From: Streptomonospora salina
GTDB taxonomy: Bacteria > Actinomycetota > Actinomycetes > Streptosporangiales > Streptosporangiaceae
Assembly: GCF_014204715.1 (NCBI RefSeq)
Contig: NZ_JACHLY010000001.1
Span: 1,302,001-1,366,000, forward strand
Reading direction: 5' to 3'
Length of the DNA stretch: 64,000 bases
Below, in pieces: positions 38,307 to 48,152 of this stretch. Numbering within the stretch: position 1 is the stretch's first letter; the number at the start of each line of letters is the position of its first letter. The notes below the pieces were generated by a model that had not been told where the DNA came from, ran no database searches, and saw nothing but the letters and a program-made list of their open reading frames with translations. Made by a program: the position numbers and the translations under genes.

Positions 38307-39482
38307 TCAGGCCGCGCGGCGTTTGCGGCGGGCGGCGCGGGCGCGTTCGACGACGGGCCCGATGGCGTCGGCCAGCGCGTCGACGTCGGCGCGGGTGGAT
38401 CCGCGGCCCAGCGAGAACCGCAGGGAGCTGCGCGCGGTCTCGGAGTCGGCGCCCATGGCCAGCAGGACGTGGCTCGCCTGGGACACCCCCGCCGAGCACG
38501 CCGAACCGGTGGAGCACTCGATGCCGCGGGCGTCCAGCAGCATCAGCAGCGCGTCTCCTTCGCAGCCGGGGAAGGACAGGTGGGCGTTGCCGGGCAGGCG
38601 CAGCTCGGGGTGGCCGTTGAGGACGGCGTCGGGGACGCGCTCGCGCACAGCGGCTACCAGGTCGTCGCGCAGCCCGGCGAGCCGGCGGACGTGCTCCTCG
38701 CGCTCCTCCGACGCCAGGCGCAGCGCCGTGGCGAAGCCGCGCAGCAGCGGAGTCATCAGCGTGCCCGAGCGCACTTCGCGCTCCTGGCCGCCGCCGTGCA
38801 GCACGGGCACCGGGTCGGTACCGCGGGCCAGCAGCAGCGCGCCCACCCCCACGGGACCGCCGATCTTGTGCCCGGTCAGCGTCAGCGCCGAGGCGCCGCT
38901 GGCGGAGAAGTCCACGGGTTCGCTGCCCACCGCCTGCACGGCGTCGGTGTGGAACGGCACACCGTATTCCCGGGCCACGTCGGCGAGATCGCCGACGGGC
39001 TGCACGGTGCCGACCTCGTTGTTGGCCCACATCACCGAGACCAGTGCGACGTCGGCGGGGTCGCGGGCGATGGCGGCGCTCAGGTCGGCGGGCGAGACGC
39101 GGCCGTGGGCGTCGACGGGGAGCTCCTCGCAGACCGCGCCCTGGGACCCGGCCAGCCAGTGCACCGGGTCGAGTACGGCGTGGTGCTCGGCCGCGCCGAC
39201 GAGGATGCGCCGGCGGACGGGATCGGCGCGGGTGCGCGACCAGAACAGGCCTTTGAGCGCGAGGTTGTCGGATTCGGTTCCGCCCCCGGTGAACACCACC
39301 TCGTTGGGGGTGCAGCCGAGCGACTCGGCGATGCTTTCGCGCGCCTCCTCGACGGCGCGGCGGGCGCGGCGGCCGGCCCCGTGCAGGGAGGAGGGGTTTC
39401 CGAGGCGCCCGAACTCCTCGGTCATGTCCGCGACCGCTTCGGGCCGGACGGCGGTCGTGGCGGCGTGATCCAGGTACACCAT
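38307..39482 (-). CDS. Cysteine desulfurase (NifS/IscS type)
   Basis: A 391-residue class V PLP enzyme that releases sulfur from cysteine to a persulfide. It begins [16 protein letters not shown]. It has [75 protein letters not shown] (PLP Lys), and the mobile loop [19 protein letters not shown] with the active cysteine. The ATG at 39482 starts [10 protein letters not shown]. With mnmA close by, a role in tRNA thiolation is likely. It is the last gene after etfB-etfA on the minus strand. Confidence 0.95.
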   Translation of the reverse strand: MVYLDHAATTAVRPEAVADMTEEFGRLGNPSSLHGAGRRARRAVEEARESIAESLGCTPNEVVFTGGGTESDNLALKGLFWSRTRADPVRRRILVGAAEHHAVLDPVHWLAGSQGAVCEELPVDAHGRVSPADLSAAIARDPADVALVSVMWANNEVGTVQPVGDLADVAREYGVPFHTDAVQAVGSEPVDFSASGASALTLTGHKIGGPVGVGALLLARGTDPVPVLHGGGQEREVRSGTLMTPLLRGFATALRLASEEREEHVRRLAGLRDDLVAAVRERVPDAVLNGHPELRLPGNAHLSFPGCEGDALLMLLDARGIECSTGSACSAGVSQASHVLLAMGADSETARSSLRFSLGRGSTRADVDALADAIGPVVERARAARRKRRAA

Positions 39483-39558
39483 GGCGCTTTCCAGGATACG
39501 GCGGCGCTGCGGTCCGCCGTGCCGGGCCCCGGGCTCTCGGGCGCGGAACGGCACGCGT

Positions 39559-39586
39559 GCGGCCCCGGGCGGGCGCCCGGGGCCGC
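39559..39586 (-). terminator. Hairpin after etfA
   Basis: A 12-bp GC stem, GCGGCCCCGGGC (39559-39570) with its complement (39575-39586), and a GGGC loop. It lies 28 nt past the etfA stop, before the cysteine desulfurase gene. Confidence 0.55.
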
Positions 39587-39614
39587 GTCGCCGGTCCGCC
39601 TCGGCGGCGGTCGG

Positions 39615-40559
39615 CTACTTGCGCTTGTCGACCTCGTCGGTGAGCTGCGGCGCAACCGTGTGCAGGTCGCCGACCACGCCGAAGTCCGACAGCTCGAAGA
39701 TCGGCGCCTCGGGGTCCTTGTTGACCGCGACGATGTTCTTCGAGGTCTGCATACCGGCCCGGTGCTGGATCGCGCCGGAGATGCCCAGGGCGACGTAGAG
39801 GTTGGGGCTGACCGTCTTGCCGGTCTGGCCCACCTGGAACTGGTTGGGGTACCAGCCGGAGTCGACCGCGGCGCGGGATGCGCCGACGGCGGCACCCAGC
39901 GAGTCGGCCAAGGCCTCGACGGCCGAGAAGTCGTCGGAGCCGACGCCGCGGCCGCCGGAGACCACGATCGCGGCCTCGGTCAGCTCGGGGCGGGCGCCCT
40001 TCTCCTCCACGACGCGCTCGACGACCTTGGCGCCCGTCGCGGCCTCGGACAGCTCGACCGCGGCCTCCTCCAGCTCGGCGGAGCCCGGGGCGGGCTCGGC
40101 CGGAACGGAGTTGGGCCGCACGGCCACCACCGGCACACCCGAGCGCACCCGGGAGTGGGTCACGGTGGCGCCGCCGAAGACGCTGTGCTCGGCGACCGCC
40201 TCACCGGTGATGTCGACCACGTCGGTGAGCACGCCCGAGCCCAGCTTGGCGGCGGTCCGCCCGGCGATCTCCTTGTTCTCGGGGGTCGCCGAGACGAGCA
40301 CGGCCGCGGCCGACTTCTCGCCGGCCAGCTTGGCCAGCAGCTCGGCCTTGGGCGCGACCACGTAGTCGTTCAGCTCGGCCGGGGCCGAGTACACCTTCCG
40401 GGCGCCGTACTCGGCCAGCTTCTCCGTGCCGGACTCGGCGCCGTCGCCGACCCACACGGCCGCGGGCTCGCCGATGCGGCGAGCGGCGGTCAGCAGCTCG
40501 GTGGTGACCTTCTTGACCTCTCCGTCGACCTGGTCGACGAGGACGAGGACCTCAGCCAT
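39615..40559 (-). CDS. etfA: Electron transfer flavoprotein subunit alpha
   Basis: A 314-residue ETF alpha subunit. The N-terminal half is the adenine-nucleotide-like fold ([20 protein letters not shown]). The FAD domain shows [80 protein letters not shown] and [15 protein letters not shown]. With EtfB it carries electrons from acyl-CoA and related dehydrogenases to the membrane. It begins 30 bp after the etfB stop, in the same operon. Confidence 0.97.
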   Translation of the reverse strand: MAEVLVLVDQVDGEVKKVTTELLTAARRIGEPAAVWVGDGAESGTEKLAEYGARKVYSAPAELNDYVVAPKAELLAKLAGEKSAAAVLVSATPENKEIAGRTAAKLGSGVLTDVVDITGEAVAEHSVFGGATVTHSRVRSGVPVVAVRPNSVPAEPAPGSAELEEAAVELSEAATGAKVVERVVEEKGARPELTEAAIVVSGGRGVGSDDFSAVEALADSLGAAVGASRAAVDSGWYPNQFQVGQTGKTVSPNLYVALGISGAIQHRAGMQTSKNIVAVNKDPEAPIFELSDFGVVGDLHTVAPQLTDEVDKRK

Positions 40560-40589
40560 CTGTCAATCCTTCCTTCGTCTCCGCCGGAC

Positions 40590-41369
40590 CTAAACGAACT
40601 TCTTCTCGGCGAGGAACTCCGCGGCCTTGCTGCCGCCGTCGCCCTCGTCCTTGACGACGGTGCCGGCGGCCCGCGGCGGAGCCGGCGCGAAGTCGGAGGT
40701 CTCGGTGGCGGCATCGGACAGCCCGACCTGCGCGGCGTCGATACCGGCGTCGGCGATCGACAGCTTCTCCACCGGCTTCTTCTTCGCCTGCATGATCAGC
40801 TTGAACGAGGGGTAGCGCGGTTCGTTGATCTTCTCGACGACCGAGACGACCGCGGGCAGCTGCGCATCGACGACGTCGTAGCCGTAGTCGGTGGCGCGCT
40901 GGATGCGGATGGCCGAGCCGTCGACGTCGACCTTGCCGGCGAGGGTGAGCTGCGGCAGGCCGAGGTACTCGGCCAGCGCCGCGCCGACCACGCCGGTACG
41001 GGCGTCGGTGGATTCCGAACCGAGCACGACGAGGTCGAATTCGACCGTGCCCAGCGCCTTCGACAGCGCGTAGGCGGTCTGCAGCGCGTCGGAGCCGTGC
41101 AGCTCGTCGTCGACGAGGTGCACGGCCTTGTCGGCGCCCATGGACAGCGCCTTGCGGATCGAGTCGGTGGCCTGGTCGGGTCCCATCGTCAGGACGGTGA
41201 CCTCGCCGCCGTGCTTCTCCTTGAGGAGCAGCGCCTCCTCGATGGCGTACTCGTCGAGTTCGTTGATGACGCCGTCCGACGCCGCGCGGTCCAGCGTGTT
41301 GTCGTCGGACGAGAGTTTGCGCTCGGTCGCCGTGTCGGGGACCTGCTTGACCAATACGACAATATTCAT
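40590..41369 (-). CDS. etfB: Electron transfer flavoprotein subunit beta
   Basis: A 259-residue ETF beta subunit: MNIVVLVKQVPDTATERKLS, ELDEYAIEEALLLKEKHGG, LTMGPDQATDSIRKALSMGA, DLVVLGSESTDARTGVVGAA and VEKINEPRYPSFKLIMQAKK, the recognition loop in the family. The ATG at 41369 is the conserved start. It is the first gene of etfB-etfA. The 240 bp upstream should carry the promoter. The enoyl-CoA hydratase at 44652 may work in the same fatty-acid catabolism. Confidence 0.97.
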   Translation of the reverse strand: MNIVVLVKQVPDTATERKLSSDDNTLDRAASDGVINELDEYAIEEALLLKEKHGGEVTVLTMGPDQATDSIRKALSMGADKAVHLVDDELHGSDALQTAYALSKALGTVEFDLVVLGSESTDARTGVVGAALAEYLGLPQLTLAGKVDVDGSAIRIQRATDYGYDVVDAQLPAVVSVVEKINEPRYPSFKLIMQAKKKPVEKLSIADAGIDAAQVGLSDAATETSDFAPAPPRAAGTVVKDEGDGGSKAAEFLAEKKFV

Positions 41370-41610
41370 GGCCGGTGGCCGACCTCCCTGCACTCCCATG
41401 CGTCGCCCACTCGGACGGCGCGGACGCCTGGCGCGCCCGTGGCCCCTTGACGGTGCCAGATGCACTGTTGCCATCGGGTGGCGGGCCGCGTTCCCGTCAC
41501 GCTTCCCGCCTGCGGATATCGCTCTACCACTCCGATGTTACTGGCTAGTAGCCCCTGCGGCGAACGCGCCCCCGGTCCGACCGGACCGGGCTGCCGGCGA
41601 CGCCGGCGGC

Positions 41611-43635
41611 TCAGCCGCCGAAGAGCGCCCAGCCGGAGGGCCCGCTGCCCATCAGCCACCACGACGGCGCCGATCCGATGCCGTACGAGAGCACCAGCAT
41701 CGCCAGCAGGACCGACGCCACGATCACACCCCAGTAGACATAGGGGTTGCGGATCGTGGCGGAGTCGACGGCGGCGCGCGCCTGGCGCACCGCCCCGCGC
41801 CCGTTGGGCCCCAGGAAGCTCAGCACCACGACCAGGGTGAAGGCGTAGGAGCCCACGAAGTTGGGGGTGTTGGTGCCGTCGCCGGTCAGCATCGTGATCG
41901 CGATGCCGACCACGATCCCCACCAGCAGATAGCCCAACCCGTAGAGCACGTGCGTGCCCAGCGTGCGCACCAGCGCCCAGGGCATGCTCAGCGCGACGAC
42001 CATCGTGTCGGAGCTGCGCGGCCCCCGGGTCTGCAGCCGCCGGGCGTGCTCCGCCTTGACCGTGTCGAGCGCCCCCAGCAGGCTCGCTGTGAACAGTCCC
42101 ACGATCAGGCCCAGCGGCGGCACGGCCAAGCAGATGCCGGCGAGGAACACCAGAACCGGGATGAGCACCAGCCACGGCAGCGGGCGGCCCTCGGGCTCGG
42201 CGTCGTAATAGCCGCCGTCGTGGTCCCCCTTGCCCTGGGAGTCGAAGTAGTCGTCGAGGCGGTCGCCGCCCGACCCGCGGAACCGGTCGAACAGACCGCC
42301 GCCGGATTCCTCGGCCTGGCCCGAGCCCCGCCCGGCGGGCCGCTCGTCGACCGGGGTGAGGATGTCCCGGAAATCCTCGGGCCGCAGCGTGGAGTTGAAG
42401 TACCGGGTGGAGGGGCCCGCGCTCTCGTCTGCCTCGTAGCTGCCGAGCATGCCGGTCTGCTGCGGGTCCCGGGCCTCAGGGCTCGCGCTCTGCTCGGCAC
42501 CGCCGACCCGGGTCCGGTCGGCACCCGACTCCGCCCCGGCCACGTAGGTCTGATCGGCACCGCCGCCGACCCGGGTCCGGTCGGCACCCGGCTCCGCCCC
42601 GGCCGCGAAAGTGCGGTCCGCGCCCGAATCGGCGCCGGGGCCGTCGCCGCTCGCGGCCGCAGCGCCCGCCGCGCCCGCGGCCACGGCTCCCGGGGCGCCG
42701 CCGGAGGCCGCGCGGTCCTCCCGGCCGGACTCGGCGGTGGGTGCCTGCACCGTGTGGTTGCCGGTCAGTCCGCTGCTGACGTAGGTGGCGACGTCCTCGT
42801 CCAGCGGCAGGTCCAGGTTGAGCCGGCTGGTCTGGGCGACGAGGTCGGCGGCCGAGGGGCGCGCGGACATGTCGCGCGAAACCGCGGCCTGGACCAGCGG
42901 CTTGAGCCGGTCGGGCATCCCGTCGAGGGCGATCTCGCCGTTGAGGATGCGGAAGAAGATGACCTCGAAGGACCCCGCGCCGTAGGGCGGGTTTCCCGTC
43001 GAGGCGAAGGCGACCGTGCCGCCCCAGGCGTGGACGTCGGTGGCCGGGCCGAGGTCGGTGCCCTCGATGACCTCCGGGGACAGGTAGCTGGGAGTGCCGA
43101 CGAACGTGCCGGTCTGGGTGAGCTTGGCGCCGTCGACGGCGTGGGCGATACCGAAGTCGATGACGATCGGCTCGCCGTTGGAGATGATGACGTTTCCGGG
43201 CTTGAGGTCGCGGTGGACGACGTCGGCGGCGTGGATGTCCTCGATCGCGCGCGCCAGGCCCGCCACGTACCGGCTCAGCGCCCGGCCGCGCAGCGGGCCG
43301 TGGTCGGTGACGGTGGAGTCGAGCGTGGGGCCGGGGATGTACTCGGTGACCACCCAGGGAAGCTCGGCGTCGGTGTCGGCGTCGATGACTTCGGCGACGT
43401 TGGTGCTGTGCACCCGGCGCATGGTCGCGACCTCGCGCGCCAGCCGCGCGCGGGCGATGTGGTCGCCGGCGACCTCGGAGCGCAGCACCTTGATCGCGAC
43501 GAGCCGGTCCTGCCGGGGGTCGACGGCTTGATACACGACGCCCATCCCGCCCTGGCCGATCCGGCGGCGGATCACGTACGGGCCGACGCGCTCCGGCAGC
43601 TCCTCTCCCTCGGGGAAACCTGCCGACATTGCCAT
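41611..43635 (-). CDS. Membrane serine/threonine protein kinase
   Basis: A 674-residue Hanks-type kinase. Residues 18-280 hold the kinase fold: RIGQGGMGVVY (G loop), VAIKVLRSE (ATP Lys), DVVHRDLKPGNVIIS (catalytic Asp), IVIDFGIAH (DFG), GTPSYLSPE (P+1 loop). A long Ala/Gly linker (about 300-410) repeats GADRTRVGG and close variants (GADRTFAAG, GADQTYVAG), which offer Thr sites. The C-terminal about 190 residues form four to five hydrophobic helices (LPWLVLIPVLVFLAGICLAV, LGYLLVGIVVGIAITML), with no PASTA domain. So it is not a PknB-type muropeptide sensor. The ATG at 43635 has GAGGGG upstream, and an ATG two codons later is an alternative. The targets are unknown. Confidence 0.93.
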   Translation of the reverse strand: MAMSAGFPEGEELPERVGPYVIRRRIGQGGMGVVYQAVDPRQDRLVAIKVLRSEVAGDHIARARLAREVATMRRVHSTNVAEVIDADTDAELPWVVTEYIPGPTLDSTVTDHGPLRGRALSRYVAGLARAIEDIHAADVVHRDLKPGNVIISNGEPIVIDFGIAHAVDGAKLTQTGTFVGTPSYLSPEVIEGTDLGPATDVHAWGGTVAFASTGNPPYGAGSFEVIFFRILNGEIALDGMPDRLKPLVQAAVSRDMSARPSAADLVAQTSRLNLDLPLDEDVATYVSSGLTGNHTVQAPTAESGREDRAASGGAPGAVAAGAAGAAAASGDGPGADSGADRTFAAGAEPGADRTRVGGGADQTYVAGAESGADRTRVGGAEQSASPEARDPQQTGMLGSYEADESAGPSTRYFNSTLRPEDFRDILTPVDERPAGRGSGQAEESGGGLFDRFRGSGGDRLDDYFDSQGKGDHDGGYYDAEPEGRPLPWLVLIPVLVFLAGICLAVPPLGLIVGLFTASLLGALDTVKAEHARRLQTRGPRSSDTMVVALSMPWALVRTLGTHVLYGLGYLLVGIVVGIAITMLTGDGTNTPNFVGSYAFTLVVVLSFLGPNGRGAVRQARAAVDSATIRNPYVYWGVIVASVLLAMLVLSYGIGSAPSWWLMGSGPSGWALFGG

Positions 43636-44034
43636 TGCGAATTCATCCCCTCAAACCTGGCACACCACGACATCAAGCCTATCCGCTGGGAATGGCCGGA
43701 CCGGCAGGGCGGGACCCGCCCGGCGGGCCGAACAGCCGCCTTCCCCGCCGCACGACGGTCACGTCCCCCGGCGCCGCGGCGGAAGGCTCCGATCCGCGGG
43801 CGGCTCCCCGAAGAAAAGCCGACCGGGCCGGGCCGGCGCGGGAGGACCGCGGCGGCGACGGGGCCGCACAGGTCCCGAACGTCCAAGCGACCACACGAGT
43901 ATGACGCACGTTTCGCGCGCGTGGTTCCCCTGCGGCGCACCGGCTCCGGCAACCGGCCGGAGCCGGTCGGGTGGCGGGTTCCGGGTGCGGCGATCCGGCG
44001 TGCGCCGGCGGACCGCGAACCCGGATCATTCGGC
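43636..44034. other. Intergenic region upstream of the kinase gene
   Basis: 399 bp between the YbaK-family stop and the kinase start, both minus strand. The frames here are low-complexity shadows. A promoter for the kinase is expected, but no clear -10/-35 pair is seen. Confidence 0.45.
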
Positions 44035-44571
44035 TCAGTCCGTGGGCACCCCCAGGCCCGCGATCGGCTCGGCGCCGGGCAGCTCACCCAGATCGGCGCC
44101 GGGCAGCACCAGCTTGGCGGACCGCAGCCCGCTGCCGATCACCACGGGGCCCGCCTCCAGCACCGCCGGGTCGACCAGGACCGGCCAGTCCTCCGGCAGG
44201 CCGAGCGGGGTGATCCCGCCGTACTCCATCCCCGTAGCGGCGACCGCCTCGCCCTGGGGCGCGAAGGACGCCTTGCGCGCCCCCAGATGGCGCCGCACGA
44301 CGCCGTTGACGTCGGCGCGGGCGGTGGCCGGCACCATGCACGCCGCCATACGCACCTGCCCCGCCCGTTTAGCCGCGATCACCACGCAGTTGGCCGAGCT
44401 GCCCAGCGGGATGCCGTAGGCGGCGGCGCACTCGGCGGTATCGGCGAAGTCGGGGTCGATGGGCGCCGCCAGCACCCGCTCGGCCGGCTCCCAGCCTTCG
44501 AGCCCGGCGGCGACCGGGGCCGCCAGCAGGTCGGGTCGCTCCCGGGCCGGTTCCGTCGTCAATCCCCACAT
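44035..44571 (-). CDS. YbaK/EbsC-type aminoacyl-tRNA editing-domain protein
   Basis: A 178-residue stand-alone editing domain of the YbaK/ProX class. It shows EPAERVLAAPIDPDFADTAE, CAAAYGIPLGSSANCVVIAA with the usual lysine after (AAKRAG), VVRRHLGARKASFAPQGEAV, TGMEYGGITPLGLPEDWPVL and VVIGSGLRSAKLVLPGADL. The G-x-x-x-G-G-I-x-P and I-G-S-G loops are typical. Proteins of this family hydrolyse mischarged tRNAs such as Cys-tRNA-Pro, but the exact substrate cannot be read from sequence. The ATG at 44571 has GGAGGAGA 8 nt upstream. It follows the enoyl-CoA hydratase by 80 bp. Confidence 0.85.
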   Translation of the reverse strand: MWGLTTEPARERPDLLAAPVAAGLEGWEPAERVLAAPIDPDFADTAECAAAYGIPLGSSANCVVIAAKRAGQVRMAACMVPATARADVNGVVRRHLGARKASFAPQGEAVAATGMEYGGITPLGLPEDWPVLVDPAVLEAGPVVIGSGLRSAKLVLPGADLGELPGAEPIAGLGVPTD

Positions 44572-44651
44572 GTGCCTGTCTCTCCTCCTGCGCGTACGTG
44601 GCGGGCCCGCCGCGGGGCCGGCGGGTCCCGCGGCGGCGGAGCCGGGAAGGC

Positions 44652-45461
44652 CTAGCGGCCCGAGAAGCGGGCTTTGCCGGGGCCCTCCTCGACGAAACTG
44701 CGCATGCCCGCCTTCTGGTCCTCGGTGGCGAACAGCCCGGCGAAGTGCATCCGCTCGATCTCCAACCCGGTGGCCAGGTCGGTCTCCAGACCGCCGTCGA
44801 TCGCCTGCTTGGCGGCCCGAAGGGCGAGCGCGGGGCCGCCTGCGTAGCTGGCGGCCATGGCGATCGCCCGGTCGTAGACCTCCGACGGTGCGACGACGGC
44901 GTCGACGAGACCGATGGACAGCGCCTCCTCGGCCGCGGCGTGGCGCCCGGTGTAGATCAGATCCTTGGCCCGGGACGGGCCGACCAGCCGCGCGAGGCGC
45001 TGGGTGCCGCCCGCGCCGGGGATCACGCCCAGGCGGATCTCGGGCTGGCCGAGCCGGGCGTCCTCGGCGGCCACCCGGAAATCGGCGCACAGCGCCAGCT
45101 CGCAGCCGCCGCCGAGCGCGAACCCGGTGATGGCGGCGATGACCGGCTTGGGGATGCCCGCCACAGCTGTCATCGCTTCCTGCAGGCCGCGCGCGTGGTC
45201 CGAGATCTCGGCGAAGCCCATCTCCGCCATCTCCGTGACGTCGGCGCCGGCGGCGAAGACCCGTTCCCCGCCGTAGACGACCACCGCCCGCACGTCGTCG
45301 TCGGCGCCGACGCGCTCGGCCGCGGCTCTGATCTCCCGCTGCATCCGCGCGTCGAGGGCGTTCATCTTCGGCCGGTCCAACCGGAGCACGGCCACCGCCG
45401 GGTGCTCGGCGTCGCGCTCCACCCGCACGGACCCGCCCGTGCCCTCGTCCAGCGTCGTCAT
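44652..45461 (-). CDS. Enoyl-CoA hydratase/isomerase family protein
   Basis: A 269-residue crotonase-fold protein: VAVLRLDRPKMNALDARMQR, VYGGERVFAAGADVTEMAEM (oxyanion A-G-A-D), TGFALGGGCELALCADFRVA with GGG, RLGQPEIRLGVIPGAGGTQR (second catalytic Glu in QPEI), LVGPSRAKDLIYTGR and the trimerisation tail EEGPGKARFSGR. It probably hydrates trans-2-enoyl-CoA in beta-oxidation. The ATG at 45461 has GAGAGGGG upstream. etfA/etfB nearby would accept electrons from the matching acyl-CoA dehydrogenase, which is not in the window. Confidence 0.92.
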   Translation of the reverse strand: MTTLDEGTGGSVRVERDAEHPAVAVLRLDRPKMNALDARMQREIRAAAERVGADDDVRAVVVYGGERVFAAGADVTEMAEMGFAEISDHARGLQEAMTAVAGIPKPVIAAITGFALGGGCELALCADFRVAAEDARLGQPEIRLGVIPGAGGTQRLARLVGPSRAKDLIYTGRHAAAEEALSIGLVDAVVAPSEVYDRAIAMAASYAGGPALALRAAKQAIDGGLETDLATGLEIERMHFAGLFATEDQKAGMRSFVEEGPGKARFSGR

Positions 45462-45636
45462 AGGCCCCTCTCCCGCCATCGGCTGCCCCGCCGCGGTCCG
45501 GCCGGACCGGCTGCGCCGTCCGGCGCCCGCGCCCGGCCGCGCGACGCTCGCCCACCAATACCTACCACTGCCCACCCGGCGGACCGCCACCCCGGCGAGG
45601 CCGTCGTCGGCGCGGCCTCCCGGGATCCGGACGGCG

Positions 45637-46482
45637 TCAGAAGGTGAGGGGAGTCCAGGTGCCGGCGGCGAGGGAGACGGCGTGGGCGGCGGCGACCAGG
45701 ACGACGGTGCCGGCGACGAGCGCGGTGTCGGTCCCGCGCCAGACGCTCACGCGGGCGTGGCTGCGCGGACCGCCCGCGAATCCCCGGGCGTCCATCGCCA
45801 TGGCCAGCAGCGTCCCGGTACGGATGGCGCGCACCAGTAGCGCGAAGATCTTGCCTGTGAAGATCGCGACCGCGCGCGCCGGGTTTCCGCCGGCGTCCAG
45901 GCCGCGGGCGCGGCGGGCGCGGCCCAGCGTGCGCCACTGCTCCACCAGCAGCGGTACCAGGCGCAGCGCGGCGAGCACCGCGATGGCCGGGCGCTCCGGT
46001 ACCCGCAGCCGCTGCACGAGGGAGTCGGCCATGTCGGTGGGGTCGCTGGTGATCGCCGCGAGCAGGCTCGGCAGCGCGATCGCCAGCAGCCGCACCGCGG
46101 CACCGAGCGCCCCCATCGGCCCCTCTTCCCCGAAGACCAGGTTGACCAAGCCGATCGAGGCGCCCATCAGCAGCAGCGGCACGCTCAGGGTGAGCAGCCG
46201 CGCCCGGTCCAGCCCGGCGAAGGCGACCAGCACCAGCCCGGCGGCCAGAACGATCCCGGGGGTCACCGGGTCGACGACGGGTACCAGCCCCGCCACGATG
46301 AGCACGGCGGCCAGCAGTTTGCCCGCGGGGTCGGCCCGCGGCAGCCACGCCCGCCGCGCGGGCCGGGTCGCGCCGGTGGCGGCGGCACCGGCGGCACCGG
46401 CGGCACCGGCGGCACCGGCGGCACCCGGACGGTCGGGCCCGGGTACGGGCTGCGCACCCCGGCGGGTCCCGGCGGCGCTCAT
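45637..46482 (-). CDS. ykoC: ECF transporter transmembrane (T) component, YkoC-like
   Basis: A 281-residue EcfT/CbiQ-family membrane protein. After an Ala/Gly N-terminal stretch come hydrophobic helices (LLAAVLIVAGLVPVV, IVLAAGLVLVAFAGL, LTLSVPLLLMGASIGLV) and the two EcfT coupling helices with A-R-G motifs (RARRARGLDAGG and AMAMDARGFAGG), which bind the ATPases. The N-terminal GAAGAAGAAGAAGAA comes from a 9-bp DNA repeat at about 46376-46428. It overlaps the ATPase gene by four bases (ATGA). It is the last gene of the riboswitch-controlled operon. The substrate is probably hydroxymethylpyrimidine or thiamine. Confidence 0.88.
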   Translation of the reverse strand: MSAAGTRRGAQPVPGPDRPGAAGAAGAAGAAGAAATGATRPARRAWLPRADPAGKLLAAVLIVAGLVPVVDPVTPGIVLAAGLVLVAFAGLDRARLLTLSVPLLLMGASIGLVNLVFGEEGPMGALGAAVRLLAIALPSLLAAITSDPTDMADSLVQRLRVPERPAIAVLAALRLVPLLVEQWRTLGRARRARGLDAGGNPARAVAIFTGKIFALLVRAIRTGTLLAMAMDARGFAGGPRSHARVSVWRGTDTALVAGTVVLVAAAHAVSLAAGTWTPLTF

Positions 46483-48152
46483 CGGGTCCCCCTCTGCCCG
46501 CGGTGACGGTCGTTCCCCTCGGCGTCTGCGGGGCCGCCACCCGCGTCGCCGCCCGGAGCACCGTCGGCGACCGCCTCCGCGCCCGCGTCGGTGCGGGCCT
46601 CCGGCGCACGGGTGCAACCGCCGATCAGAGGTATCTCGACATCGGCGAAGCGGTCCAGCAACACGGCGTCGTGGGTGGCGGCGACGACGGCGCGGCCCTC
46701 GGCCCGCAGGTCCGACAGCAGCTCCACCAGCTCCTGCCAGGTGCGCATGTCCTGGCCGAACGTCGGCTCGTCCAGCAGCAGCGCATCGGGGGCGTGGGAG
46801 GCGCCTGAGCTCAGCGCCGTCGCCACCGAGAGCCGCCGCTTCTCCCCGCCCGACAGGGTGAAAGGGTGCACGTCGGCGAGGTCGGCCAGCCGCAACCGCT
46901 CCAGGAGTTCGCCGACCCGGCTGCGGATCTCGCGCGGCCCCATCCCGGCCCGGCGCGGTGCGAATGCGAGCTCGTCGCGGACGCTGCCGGTGACGAACTG
47001 GTCCTCGGCGTGCTGGAACACGGTGCCGACATGGCGCGCCAACCGGCGGGCCGGCCACGCCGCCAACGGGCGCGTGCTGACCTCGGCCAGGCGGCCGTGC
47101 GGCGCGACGGTTCCGGACTCGGGCGCGTCCAGCCCGGCGAGCAGGCCCAGCAGCGTCGACTTGCCCGCACCGTTGGGCCCGGTCAGGGCGGTCGCGGTAC
47201 CCGAGCGCACCACGGCGTCGGCCCCGTGCAGCACCCGGCCGCCCGCGGAATCCAGCAGCCCGATCCCGCCGGGTGCCCGGGCCGTGCAGCCGGCGGCCTC
47301 GATCACGGCCGGACCCGGAACACCCGGCCGCACCCGCGGGCACGGCTCGCGGCCCGGCACCCATACGCCCCGCTCGGCCAGACGGCGGCCGTGGTCGGCG
47401 AAAACCGCACCGGGCGCACCGTCGGCGACCACCCCTCCCCCGGGTTCGACCACCACGACCCGGTCGACCAGCTCGGCCACCGCGTCCTCGGCTTCACCCG
47501 CGCTCGCGGCGTCGCCGACGACCTCGGCCACGCGGTGCTCGACGAGGACCATGGTGGCTTCGCTCCTGCGCAGCAGCCTCTCCAGCACACGCCGGACGCG
47601 GGCGGCGCCGGCGCGGTCGAGGTTGGCGGTGGGTTCGTCGAGCAGCAGCAGGCGCGGGCGCATCGCCAGCGCCCCCGCCAGTACCAGCCGCTGCTTCTCC
47701 CCACCCGACAGCGCCGCTGTCGGCCGTTCGGGCCCGTAACCGAAGCCGACCTCGTCCAGAGCGCCGCGCACGCGCTCCCGGATCTGCGCGCGCTCCAGTC
47801 CGAGGTTCTCCGGGCCGAAGGCGACGTCGTCGCCGGAGCGGGCCATGACGAGCTGGGTATCGGGGTCTTGGCTGACCAGGGACAGGGACCCGCGCGTCGC
47901 CTCGGCGGGGCCGCCGTCGACGCGCAGCCGCCCCTCCTCGTCGCCGGAGACGGCGCCGGAGGGGCCGGTCAGCCCGGCCATGGCGTGCAGCAGCGTGCTC
48001 TTTCCCGCCCCGGAGGCGCCGAGCAGCAGGACCCGCTCGCCCGGCTCGACGGCGAGGTCGACGCCGCGCAGCGACCATCCGCTGCGGCCGGAGTGGCGCC
48101 AGCCCCAGCCGGCCAGCTCGACCCGCGCCCCGCCGGTGCCGGCGGTGCTCAT
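46479..48152 (-). CDS. ykoD: ECF transporter double ATPase (A) component, YkoD-like
   Basis: A 557-residue protein with two fused ABC ATPase domains. Domain 1 has LLLGASGAGKSTLLHAMAGL (Walker A), SQDPDTQLVMA, ALSGGEKQRLVLAGALAM (signature) and LLLLDEPTANLDRAG (Walker B). Domain 2 has LTGPNGAGKSTLLGLLAGL, FQHAEDQFVTGSV, TLSGGEKRRLSVATAL and LLLDEPTFGQDMRTW. The C-terminus is an acidic Gly/Ala tail. It powers vitamin uptake with YkoE and YkoC. The ATG at 48152 overlaps the ykoE stop by four bases, and the stop overlaps ykoC in the same way, so the three are translationally coupled. Confidence 0.93.
   Translation of the reverse strand: MSTAGTGGARVELAGWGWRHSGRSGWSLRGVDLAVEPGERVLLLGASGAGKSTLLHAMAGLTGPSGAVSGDEEGRLRVDGGPAEATRGSLSLVSQDPDTQLVMARSGDDVAFGPENLGLERAQIRERVRGALDEVGFGYGPERPTAALSGGEKQRLVLAGALAMRPRLLLLDEPTANLDRAGAARVRRVLERLLRRSEATMVLVEHRVAEVVGDAASAGEAEDAVAELVDRVVVVEPGGGVVADGAPGAVFADHGRRLAERGVWVPGREPCPRVRPGVPGPAVIEAAGCTARAPGGIGLLDSAGGRVLHGADAVVRSGTATALTGPNGAGKSTLLGLLAGLDAPESGTVAPHGRLAEVSTRPLAAWPARRLARHVGTVFQHAEDQFVTGSVRDELAFAPRRAGMGPREIRSRVGELLERLRLADLADVHPFTLSGGEKRRLSVATALSSGASHAPDALLLDEPTFGQDMRTWQELVELLSDLRAEGRAVVAATHDAVLLDRFADVEIPLIGGCTRAPEARTDAGAEAVADGAPGGDAGGGPADAEGNDRHRGQRGTR

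Noticed and set aside
37167-41450. A 1427-codon plus-strand frame across the DUF695, desulfurase and etf genes
   Set aside because: It is a shadow of genes on both strands and has no domain likeness.
46376-46428. Possible repeat-based regulatory element in ykoC
   Set aside because: The 9-bp units are in frame and encode a plain Ala/Gly stretch, so simple coding slippage explains them.
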